NCBI GenBank assembly: GCA_020444775.1
Contig: JAGRHX010000250.1
Coordinates: 1-11,522 of the forward strand
DNA length: 11,522 nt
Source: Gammaproteobacteria bacterium
Lineage (GTDB): Bacteria; Pseudomonadota; Gammaproteobacteria; HK1
Reading direction: 5' to 3'
Part shown: piece after piece, positions 1-6,111 of the stretch
Layout of the letters: every line of letters begins with the position of its first letter
Position numbering within the stretch: position 1 is the first letter of the stretch
Position numbers and translations under genes: made by a program
The notes under the pieces: generated by a model
Told to the model about the DNA's origin: nothing
Seen by the model: the letters and a program-made list of their open reading frames with translations, nothing else
Database searches by the model: none

Positions 1-1171
1 CATGGGTGGCACCAGCACCGACGTGGCGTTGGTGCATCAATGCACGCCGCGCATGTCGCACGATAATCAGGTCGACGCCTATCCGCTGCAGATGCCACAG
101 CTGGACATCCACACGATCGGCGCGGGCGGTGGCTCCATCATCTGGCTGGGCGAGGACGGCACCTTGCAGATCGGGCCCCGCAGCGCCGGTGCCGTGCCGG
201 GGCCGGCCTGCTACGGTCGTGGCGGCAGCGAGGCGACGGTCTCCGACGCCAATCTGATGCTCGGTCGTCTGACCGCGGAGCGCCCCCTGGCCGGTGGCTT
301 GCGTCTGGACCGCGAGGCAGCAGAGCGGGTCTTTGCAAAGCTTGGAGAACGACTCGCCACCACCGATCTCACCGCGCTGGCCGACGCCGCGCTCAAGATC
401 GCGGTTGCCCGGATGGCCGGCGCGGTGCGCGAGGTGTCCGTGCACAGAGGCTTCGATCCACGTGATTTCGTGCTCTGTGCGTTCGGTGGGGCCGGACCCA
501 TGCACGGCTTCCTGGTCGCCGAGGAGTTGGGCATGACCCGCGTGCTGGTGCCGCGCTATCCGGGGCACCTGTCCGCGCTCGGTCAGATGCTGGCCGACCA
601 ACGGCATGACTTCGTGCTCGCCTGGGGCGGGCGTTTGTCCGAGCTACGACTTGCAGATCTGCACGAGCGTGCCCGGACCCTGACCGAGCGCGGCCGGGCG
701 GCGTTGCTCAGTGAGGGACTGGAAATCGCCCGACATCGTCATGCGGTCAGCGTGGACATGCGCTACGCCGGACAGTCCTTCACGCTCGCGATTGCCTGGG
801 ACCCTGCGCACGAGGATCTGGCGGACCTGCGAGCAGCCTTCGATGGCCGTCACGAGCAGACCTTCGGCTATGCCGACCGCGACAACGACGCCGAGATCGT
901 CAACCTGCGGGTGGTCAGCGTCGGCGAGGTCGACAAGCCCGAGCTGCGATTCGCCAGCGAGACCGGGGCCGAGCCGCGCGTACATGAACGTGTGGTCTGG
1001 TTCGACGAATGGCGCGCGACGCCGGTGTACGATCGTGCGCTGATGCCAGCCGGTTTCGTTCTGCAAGGCCCGGCCATCATCGAGGAGGCAGGAGGCACCA
1101 GCGTGGTGCCACCTGGCTGGCGGGTACGGGTGCATCCGAGCGGCTCCCTGGCGTGTGATCGGGTCGGTTGA
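1..1171 (+). CDS. Hydantoinase/5-oxoprolinase subunit A (HyuA-type), 3' portion
   Basis: This is the C-terminal 389 residues of a HyuA-family protein; the start lies before the window, since full-length members are near 680-700 residues. Seen: the phosphate-binding motif MGGTSTDVALV at the window edge (its leading Asp codon is cut), a glycine-rich TIGAGGGSI segment (residues 38-46), PGPACYGRGG (66-75), FGGAGPMHG (161-169), and a C-terminal GPAIIEEAGGTSVVPPGW segment. Known for the family: these ASKHA-fold enzymes use ATP to open cyclic amides such as hydantoins or 5-oxoproline, or act in acetone/acetophenone carboxylases, usually with a HyuB partner. No hyuB follows here, so if one exists it must lie upstream. 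The substrate cannot be told. The protein ends in DRVG, and the TGA stop falls inside a 13-bp tandem repeat. Cytoplasmic. Confidence 0.9.
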   Translation, partial: MGGTSTDVALVHQCTPRMSHDNQVDAYPLQMPQLDIHTIGAGGGSIIWLGEDGTLQIGPRSAGAVPGPACYGRGGSEATVSDANLMLGRLTAERPLAGGLRLDREAAERVFAKLGERLATTDLTALADAALKIAVARMAGAVREVSVHRGFDPRDFVLCAFGGAGPMHGFLVAEELGMTRVLVPRYPGHLSALGQMLADQRHDFVLAWGGRLSELRLADLHERARTLTERGRAALLSEGLEIARHRHAVSVDMRYAGQSFTLAIAWDPAHEDLADLRAAFDGRHEQTFGYADRDNDAEIVNLRVVSVGEVDKPELRFASETGAEPRVHERVVWFDEWRATPVYDRALMPAGFVLQGPAIIEEAGGTSVVPPGWRVRVHPSGSLACDRVG

Positions 1172-1194
1172 TCGGGTCGGCTGATCGGGTCGAC
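1156..1194. repeat. Three tandem copies of a 13-bp repeat across the hyuA-like stop codon
   Basis: The unit TGATCGGGTCGGT occurs at 1156-1168, again at 1169-1181 with the last base C, and at 1182-1194 ending GAC. The hyuA-like stop TGA (1169-1171) is the first triplet of the second copy, so the last codons of the gene are made by the first copy. The third copy leads into the palindrome GGTCGACC. There is no T-run after it, so it does not look like a simple intrinsic terminator. Confidence 0.8.
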
Positions 1195-1302
1195 CGAGCC
1201 GGTCGTGCGCGCGGCGCAGGCCTGCCGAGCGTCGCCCGCTGCTCGATGCCGGCATGACGCCGCCCCCACATTCGCGCACAACACACGACGAGTTCCCTAT
1301 TG

Positions 1303-2094
1303 ATGAGTGAGCTTCAAGCAATCTGGCTCGGCTTCGTGCAGGGCCTGACCGAGTTCCTGCCCGTCTCGAGCTCCGGGCATCTGGTCATGGCCCAGGAGCT
1401 GCTCGGCGGCCGTCTGCAAAGCGGTCTGGTCTTCGAGGTGGCCTTGCACGTGGCGACCCTGTTCGCGATCGTCATCTTCTACCGTTCGCGTATCGGTGTC
1501 CTGGTCGTGCAGGCCTTGCGTTTCGAGGCCGGGGCCTGGCGATACATCGGCAAGCTGGTGGTCGCTACCCTGCCGGCGGTGGTCGTCGGGCTCGGTCTGA
1601 AGGACCTGATCGAAGGACAGTTCCAGACCCCGGCAGTGAGTGGCGTCTGTCTGTTGTTGACCGGCGTCATCCTGTGGACCACCCGCTACACCATTCCGCG
1701 CGCCCACCTGGACGAGCCCGGCTGGCTGGCCGCGTTCCTGATCGGTTGCGCGCAGGCCTTCGCGATCCTGCCCGGGATCTCGCGTAGCGGCACCACGGTG
1801 ACGGTGGCGCTGGCGCTCGGTGTGCGTGCCGAGAAGGCCGCCGAGTTTTCCTTCTTGATGGGCATCATCGCCATCTCCGGCGCGGCGGTGCTGATGCTGC
1901 CCGATATCGAGTCCATGCCACACGAGCTGTTGCCCGCCATCGGTCTGGGCGGCCTGGCTGCCCTGATCTCGGGCGTGGCGGCGATCTGGCTGTTCATCCG
2001 GCTGCTGCGGCGACAGAGCTTCCACGTGTTCTCGTTCTACACCTGGGGCGTGGGAGTGCTGTTCTTGCTCTGGCTGTCCCTGCGCGCGGCCTGA
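1303..2094 (+). CDS. uppP: Undecaprenyl-diphosphatase UppP (BacA)
   Basis: This integral membrane enzyme dephosphorylates undecaprenyl diphosphate to the monophosphate, recycling the lipid carrier for peptidoglycan and other envelope polymers; overproduction gives bacitracin resistance in known cases. The 263-residue length is typical. Seen: the N-terminal motif QGLTEFLPVSSSGH (residues 13-26), giving the (E/Q)xxxE pair Gln13/Glu17 and His26, and the second motif PGISRSGTT (157-165) with Arg161; these are the family's catalytic signatures. Several hydrophobic helices fill the rest, for example about residues 45-60, 83-100, 112-126, 185-200 and 211-234. I chose the ATG at 1303; a TTG directly before it (1300) is in frame but less likely. 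The Shine-Dalgarno is weak. It appears unrelated in function to its neighbours. Confidence 0.96.
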   Translation: MSELQAIWLGFVQGLTEFLPVSSSGHLVMAQELLGGRLQSGLVFEVALHVATLFAIVIFYRSRIGVLVVQALRFEAGAWRYIGKLVVATLPAVVVGLGLKDLIEGQFQTPAVSGVCLLLTGVILWTTRYTIPRAHLDEPGWLAAFLIGCAQAFAILPGISRSGTTVTVALALGVRAEKAAEFSFLMGIIAISGAAVLMLPDIESMPHELLPAIGLGGLAALISGVAAIWLFIRLLRRQSFHVFSFYTWGVGVLFLLWLSLRAA

Positions 2095-2118
2095 GACGCG
2101 ACTTTGGTCTGCCCGCTA

Positions 2119-2148
2119 TTGAAGGTTGGAGGTCGGGCAGGCTATATC
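2119..2148 (+). promoter_or_regulatory. Candidate sigma-70 promoter for the SDR gene
   Basis: TTGAAG (2119-2124) and TATATC (2143-2148) are 18 bases apart, each matching four of six consensus positions, in an AT-richer pocket of the 110-base gap before the SDR gene. CTGCCCG motifs flank the -35 box (see findings). Nothing else in the gap looks like a better promoter. Confidence 0.4.
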
Positions 2149-2204
2149 ATGGCCGACGGCAGCCGGCGCAGGCGCACCTGCCCGAGCACAATTGGAGGAC
2201 GTTC

Positions 2205-2999
2205 ATGGATCTGGGGATAAACGGGCAGACCGCCATCGTCACCGGCGGCGCGCGCGGCATCGGCCTGGCCTGCGCGCAGCTGCTGGCGCAGGAAGGCTGC
2301 AAGGTCGCGATCGTCGACATCGATGGCGCGCAGGCCGAGACCTCCGCGCAGGTCTTGAACGAGCAGGCGCTGCCACCGGCGCGGGTGCTCGCGATCCCCA
2401 CGGACATCACCAGTGCCGAGCAGGTGAAGGCCATGCTCGGTCAGGTCGAGCAGGGGCTGGGGGCGCCGCAGATCCTGATTCATTGCGCGGCAATCCTCGA
2501 CAACAAGACCTTCATCGAGTCCCAACCGGCGGACTGGCGGCGGTTGCTCGAGGTCTGTCTGTACGGACCCATGCTGTGCATGCACGCGGTGTTGCCCGGC
2601 ATGGTCGAGCGTGGCTACGGGCGTATCGTCTGCATCGGCTCTGACGCGGGTCGGATGGGACAGGCACGGCAGTCCTACTATGCCGCCGCCAAGGGCGGCG
2701 TGGTTGCGCAGATCAAGTCCATCGCCCAGGAGGTCGGCCGGCACGGCGTGACCCTGAACGCGGTCTCGCCGGGCGCCACCAACACCGAGTTGCGTCAGCG
2801 CCGCGAGGCGGAGCTGGCGGAGCAGATGGGGCCGGAACGCTATGCCGATTATTGTCGAAAGGTGTTGAGGCGCTATCCTCTGGGCCGGTTGGGCGAGCCC
2901 GATGACATCGCCTCGATGATCGTGTTCCTGGCCAGCGCGCGAGCGGCCTGGACCACCGGCCAGGTGATCAGCGTCAACGGTGGCTTTGCCATGCCGTGA
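2205..2999 (+). CDS. Short-chain dehydrogenase/reductase, BadH-like (probable 2-hydroxyacyl-ring-CoA dehydrogenase)
   Basis: This is a classical 264-residue SDR. Seen: the cofactor loop TGGARGIG (13-20); Asp38 at the end of strand 2 (VAIVDID), which favours NAD(H) over NADP(H); Ser146 and the YxxxK pair Tyr159/Lys163; and the C-terminal VNGGFAMP. The start ATG has a strong GGAGG (2194-2198) six bases upstream. The stretch HAVLPGMVER (127-136), followed by GRIV and SDA, resembles the recalled sequence of BadH, the 2-hydroxycyclohexanecarboxyl-CoA dehydrogenase of Rhodopseudomonas palustris; many FabG-like SDRs are similar, so the substrate is inferred mainly from context. Odd points: HCAA replaces the usual NNAG (93-96), and Cys118 stands where the Asn of the N-S-Y-K tetrad is expected. 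It precedes the acyl-CoA dehydrogenase gene by 90 bases and is probably cotranscribed with it. Confidence 0.88.
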   Translation: MDLGINGQTAIVTGGARGIGLACAQLLAQEGCKVAIVDIDGAQAETSAQVLNEQALPPARVLAIPTDITSAEQVKAMLGQVEQGLGAPQILIHCAAILDNKTFIESQPADWRRLLEVCLYGPMLCMHAVLPGMVERGYGRIVCIGSDAGRMGQARQSYYAAAKGGVVAQIKSIAQEVGRHGVTLNAVSPGATNTELRQRREAELAEQMGPERYADYCRKVLRRYPLGRLGEPDDIASMIVFLASARAAWTTGQVISVNGGFAMP

Positions 3000-3046
3000 C
3001 CGGTTTCCCGATCGATGTCCTGATCGATCGTCACGGAGCAACGGCT

Positions 3047-3066
3047 CCAAGACCCAAGACCCAAGC
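3047..3066. repeat. Short 7-bp tandem repeat (CCAAGAC) between SDR and acyl-CoA dehydrogenase
   Basis: CCAAGAC occurs twice in tandem, followed by a partial third copy, CCAAGC. The first copy overlaps the 3' arm of a small hairpin, GGAGC-AACG-GCTCC (3035-3048). Upstream, GATCGAT occurs twice within 20 bases. The 90-base gap shows no clear promoter or T-run, so the repeat may only be spacer DNA. Confidence 0.5.
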
Positions 3067-3089
3067 TCCACAGATCAAAGGCCAGCCTC

Positions 3090-4247
3090 ATGTCCTTCAT
3101 ACTGAACGAAGAACAACGCATGCTCAGCGACAGCATGCGTCGTATGGTCGAGCGCGAGATCACGCCGGTGCTCGATGCTCACGACGCCGAGGCACCGCTG
3201 CCCAAGGCCGCGATGCAGCGCATCCTGCAGGCTTGCGCCGCGCAGGGACTGACCTCGGCGCGATTGCCGGAGTCGGCCGGCGGCTCGGGCATGCGCCTGG
3301 TGGATCTGGGGCTGTGCTACGAGCAGCTACCGGCTTCGGTGGTGTTCGGGCTGTTGAGCCAGGAGGTGACGGTGGCGCGGGTCCATGCCGAGAGCACCGC
3401 CGCCATCAGGGAGCGTTATCTGCCGGATATGATCGCCGCGCGGCGTCTGACCTGCACCGCAACCACCGAGCCGAACGTTGGTTCCGATCCGCGTAGCGTC
3501 GAGACCCACGCGCGTCGTGACGGCGAGCACTTCGTGGTCAATGGCCGGAAGATGTGGATCTCCAACGCCAGCATTGCCGATGTGGCGAATGTGACGGTCA
3601 GCGTCGGCAAGGACGAGCGCGGTCTCAGCCGCATGCTGCGGCTGCTCATCGACCGTGAGGAATCACCCTTCCAGGCCCGCGAGATCCCGACCCTGGGTCT
3701 GCGGCAGGGGCATCTCGGTGAGATGGTCTTTGAGGACTGCAAGGTGCCGGCCGCCAATGCCATGGGGCAGGCTGGCGACGCCGCCCGCATCCTGACCCTG
3801 ACCTGGCTGGGCAACCGGCCACTGATCGGCATGGCCGCTGTGGGCATGGCGCAACGCGCCTTCGATGCGGCGCTCGAGTACGCCGGCAGCCGTAGCCAGT
3901 TCGGCAAGGCCATCGCCGGTCATCAGCTCGTGCAGCTGCGCCTGGTCGACATCGAGGAGGCGATCGTCAGCAGCCGTCTGCTGTGCCTGCATGCCCTGGC
4001 CTGCATCGATGCCGGCGAGCGCGCCAACAAGATCTCGGCGATCGCCAAACGCTATGCGGTGCAGGCCTGCGAGCAGGCCATCTCCAGCGCGATGCACGTG
4101 CACGGCGCGATGGGCATCAGTCGTGAGCTGGGATTGGAGCGCAGCCTGCGCGATGCGCGCATGCTGCCGGTCCCCGATGGCACCTATGAGGTGCTGACCT
4201 TGATTGCCGGGCGCGAGCTGACCGGTGTGCCCGCGTACCGGGCCTGA
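3090..4247 (+). CDS. Acyl-CoA dehydrogenase (FAD-dependent), candidate cyclic acyl-CoA dehydrogenase
   Basis: A normal-length (385 aa) acyl-CoA dehydrogenase, which would introduce the alpha,beta double bond into an acyl-CoA and pass electrons to ETF. Seen: helical N-terminal domain (1-115); FAD/substrate motif TEPNVGSD (126-133); the WISNA strand of the middle domain (156-160); C-terminal domain with RSQFGKAIAGHQLVQ (268-282) and VHGAMGISRELGLERSLRD (337-355); final GRELTG. The start ATG has AAAGG (3077-3081) eight bases upstream. The position that holds the catalytic Glu in medium- and short-chain members (EGT) is Asp363 (PDGTYE), and the alternative Glu position of isovaleryl- and long-chain-type enzymes is Asn242 (GNRP). 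Aspartate bases have, as I recall, been described in enzymes acting on alicyclic CoA esters, which fits the BadH- and BadI-like neighbours. An AliB-like role (cyclohexanecarboxyl-CoA oxidation) is inference. Confidence 0.9.
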   Translation: MSFILNEEQRMLSDSMRRMVEREITPVLDAHDAEAPLPKAAMQRILQACAAQGLTSARLPESAGGSGMRLVDLGLCYEQLPASVVFGLLSQEVTVARVHAESTAAIRERYLPDMIAARRLTCTATTEPNVGSDPRSVETHARRDGEHFVVNGRKMWISNASIADVANVTVSVGKDERGLSRMLRLLIDREESPFQAREIPTLGLRQGHLGEMVFEDCKVPAANAMGQAGDAARILTLTWLGNRPLIGMAAVGMAQRAFDAALEYAGSRSQFGKAIAGHQLVQLRLVDIEEAIVSSRLLCLHALACIDAGERANKISAIAKRYAVQACEQAISSAMHVHGAMGISRELGLERSLRDARMLPVPDGTYEVLTLIAGRELTGVPAYRA

Positions 4248-4259
4248 GCCGGGAAAGCC

Positions 4260-4282
4260 CCGCACACATGCATTACGTGCGG
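4260..4282. terminator. Weak hairpin between convergent genes
   Basis: CCGCAC (4260-4265) and GTGCGG (4277-4282) form a six-base perfect inverted repeat with an 11-base loop, in the 51 bases between the stops of the acyl-CoA dehydrogenase (plus) and the BadI-like gene (minus). There is no T-run on either side, so only its position suggests a terminator. Confidence 0.25.
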
Positions 4283-4298
4283 AGGCATCCCAAGGGCA

Positions 4299-5072
4299 TC
4301 AACGAAAGCGCGGCTTGCGTTTCTCCTTGAAGGCCTGACCTGCCTCCTTGGCCTCGTCGCTCTGGTAGTACAGATTCACCGCCTGGAAGCCGGCCAGGCT
4401 GACCCCACGCAGGTGCTCGGTATCGGCATTGAACGAGCGCTTGGCGATGGCCAGAGCCATCGGGCTGCGCTCGAGCAGCTCGTCGCACCAGCGCCGTACC
4501 TCGTCGTCGAGCGCGTCGTCGTCGACCACCATGTTGACCAGACCCATGGCCTCGGCCTGCTCGGCGGTATAGCGCCGACACAGGTACCACATCTCGCGGG
4601 CCTTCTTCTCGCCGATGATGCGGGCCAGATAGGCGGTGCCATAACCCGGGTCCACCGAACCGACCTTCGGACCGACCTGGCCGAATTGGGCGCTGCGCGC
4701 GGCGATGGTCAGATCGCACAAGGTGGCGAGCACGTTGCCGCCGCCGATGGCGAATCCGTTGACCCGGGCGATTACCGGTTTGGGGGCATCCCGGAGCAGG
4801 GTGTGGATGTACTCGACCGGCACGCCGATGGTGCCGCGCCCACGTCGCTCCGACTTGCCGTCGCTGTTGTCGCCGCCGATGCAGAAGGCGCGGTTGCCGG
4901 CACCGGTCAGGACGATCACGCCCACCGAGTTGTCCCAGGCGGCCTGGTCCAGCGCCTGGATCAGCTCCTCGTAGCTGCGCGGCCGCAACGCGTTGAGACG
5001 TTCCGGGCGATTGATGGTGATGGTGACCACACCGTCGCTGTGGTCGTACAGGATGTCCTCGAACTCGCTCAT
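4299..5072 (-). CDS. BadI/MenB-type crotonase: probable ring-opening 2-oxo-cyclic acyl-CoA hydrolase
   Basis: A 257-residue crotonase-superfamily protein. Both hydratase glutamates are absent (Val114 in GGGNVL, Gly134 in FGQVGPKVG). The MenB/BadI signature is present instead: GQVGPKVGSVDPGYGTAYLAR (131-151) with Ser139 and Asp141, then KKAREMWYLCRRY, KRSFNADT and Tyr235/Tyr236 (NLYYQSDE), ending in KEKRKPRFR. The GRGTIGVP insert (78-85) and CIGGD (64-68) resemble the recalled sequence of BadI, the 2-ketocyclohexanecarboxyl-CoA hydrolase, more than true MenB. BadI opens the ring by a reverse Dieckmann reaction to give pimelyl-CoA; MenB runs the forward ring closure. The ATG at 5072 has GAGAGGG five bases upstream; a longer frame to 5105 exists but lacks such a site. 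It is the last gene of the minus-strand set, 132 bases after the other crotonase. No menaquinone genes adjoin it, which argues against MenB. Confidence 0.85.
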   Translation of the reverse strand: MSEFEDILYDHSDGVVTITINRPERLNALRPRSYEELIQALDQAAWDNSVGVIVLTGAGNRAFCIGGDNSDGKSERRGRGTIGVPVEYIHTLLRDAPKPVIARVNGFAIGGGNVLATLCDLTIAARSAQFGQVGPKVGSVDPGYGTAYLARIIGEKKAREMWYLCRRYTAEQAEAMGLVNMVVDDDALDDEVRRWCDELLERSPMALAIAKRSFNADTEHLRGVSLAGFQAVNLYYQSDEAKEAGQAFKEKRKPRFR

Positions 5073-5204
5073 CCAGGCCCTCTCATGGAACGAACAGCCA
5101 GACAATGGCCAGCAGGCTGCAATCTACACCGCCCGGGCGCGTTTCGGGCCACCACCCGCGGGCCCACCCGGTCGGCTTCGATGGGCACCGTGGAGACCGC
5201 GTGC

Positions 5205-5984
5205 TCAACGCCCCTTGAACTGGGCCTTGCGCTTCTCAAGGAAGGCGGTCATTCCCTCGATGCGATCCTCGGTGGTCCACAGCACGGTGGTCAGCACCCG
5301 TTCGAAGGTGAGCGCGTCGTGCAGGTTCATCTGCATGCCGGTGTTCACTGCCTTCTTCGTGTACCAGACGCTGAGCGGGGCCTGCTCGGCGTATTGGTCG
5401 CTCAGTTCGATCGCGCGTGCCAGCACCTGGTCGGGCTCCATCACCTCCAGGACCAGACCGATACGCAGCGCGGTTTCGGCGTCGATGAAACGCGCGCTGA
5501 ACATCATGTGCTTGGCCCATTGCTCGCCGACCAGGCGCGGCAACCGCTGGGTGCCGCCCGCGCCTGCGACCGAGCCGATCCGCGCGCTGGTGATGCCGAA
5601 GCGTGATTTGTGCCCGGCGACGCGGACGTCACAGGCCAGCGCCAGCTCCAGTCCTCCGGTCAGGCAATAGCCGTTGATCGCCGCGATGGCGGGCTTGCTC
5701 ATCGTCTCCAGACAACGGTTCACCTCGGTAAAGCGGGACAGCAGCCGCTCGGTGGCGCGCGGTGACTGGGCTTGCAGCGCGCCGCCCAGATCGGCGCCGG
5801 CGGAGAAGGCGTGGTCGTTGCCGGTCAACACCACGCCGCGGACGCTGTCGTCGTCCTCGATGCGTTGCAGATGCTGACGTAGCTCGTCGAGCAGCTCACT
5901 GGAGAGGGCGTTGGCCTTGTTCGGGCGATTGAAGGTCAACACGGCGGTCGCCCCACGCTGAGCGTAGATGACCAACTCGGACAT
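5205..5984 (-). CDS. Enoyl-CoA hydratase/isomerase family protein (crotonase)
   Basis: A 259-residue crotonase. Seen: oxyanion-hole segments HAFSAGADL (58-66) and YCLTGGLELALACD (106-119), and GSVAGAGGTQRLPRLVG (137-153), ending in AFLEKRKAQF. Glu113 corresponds to the first catalytic Glu of enoyl-CoA hydratase, but the second Glu position (PEILLG in the rat enzyme) is Ser133 (ITSARIG). Single-Glu crotonases include double-bond isomerases and others, so simple hydration should not be assumed, although in this cluster it would fill the slot of the cyclohexenecarboxyl-CoA hydratase BadK. The ATG at 5984 follows a strong AGGAGG (minus strand, 5999-5994) nine bases upstream; in-frame sequence up to 6086 is low-complexity and unlikely to be translated. 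The gene lies between the CoA-transferase and the BadI-like gene on the same strand. Confidence 0.9.
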   Translation of the reverse strand: MSELVIYAQRGATAVLTFNRPNKANALSSELLDELRQHLQRIEDDDSVRGVVLTGNDHAFSAGADLGGALQAQSPRATERLLSRFTEVNRCLETMSKPAIAAINGYCLTGGLELALACDVRVAGHKSRFGITSARIGSVAGAGGTQRLPRLVGEQWAKHMMFSARFIDAETALRIGLVLEVMEPDQVLARAIELSDQYAEQAPLSVWYTKKAVNTGMQMNLHDALTFERVLTTVLWTTEDRIEGMTAFLEKRKAQFKGR

Positions 5985-6007
5985 GGCTCGGTGCCTCCTG
6001 CGTACGA

Positions 6008-6035
6008 AAAGGGGTGGCCCGGGCCGTGGCCCGGG
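6008..6035 (-). terminator. Strong GC hairpin followed by TTTT, upstream of the crotonase gene
   Basis: CCCGGGCC (6018-6025) and GGCCCGGG (6028-6035) are perfect inverted repeats two bases apart; the real loop is probably four bases. Read on the minus strand the stem is followed by CACCCC and TTTT, then the ribosome-binding site of the 5984 gene. It could be a partial intrinsic terminator or attenuator between the CoA-transferase and the crotonases. The T-run is short and offset from the stem. Confidence 0.4.
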
Positions 6036-6111
6036 GCGGCAACAGGTATACGGCCGGCGTGACGACGCACTGCCGCGAACGATCACGATTATGCGGACTT
6101 TTCCCGAATTG

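Noticed and set aside
1297..2025. A 242-codon open frame on the minus strand
   Set aside because: It is antisense to uppP and Gln/Asp/Gly-rich without any domain; uppP motifs are unmistakable on the other strand.
2126..2644. A 172-codon plus-strand frame starting before the SDR gene
   Set aside because: It overlaps the SDR in another frame, is almost all Arg/Gly/Ala, and has no motif; the SDR frame has all family motifs and a strong Shine-Dalgarno.
4299..5072. Calling the first crotonase menB (naphthoate synthase)
   Set aside because: It shares the MenB active-site pattern, but the GRGTIGVP insert and C-terminal sequence look BadI-like, and no other menaquinone gene is present.
4413..5606. 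A 397-codon open frame on the plus strand
   Set aside because: It is antisense to both crotonase genes and spans their intergenic gap; its Gly/Val/His/Asp-rich translation has no domain, while the minus strand carries clear crotonase motifs with ribosome-binding sites.
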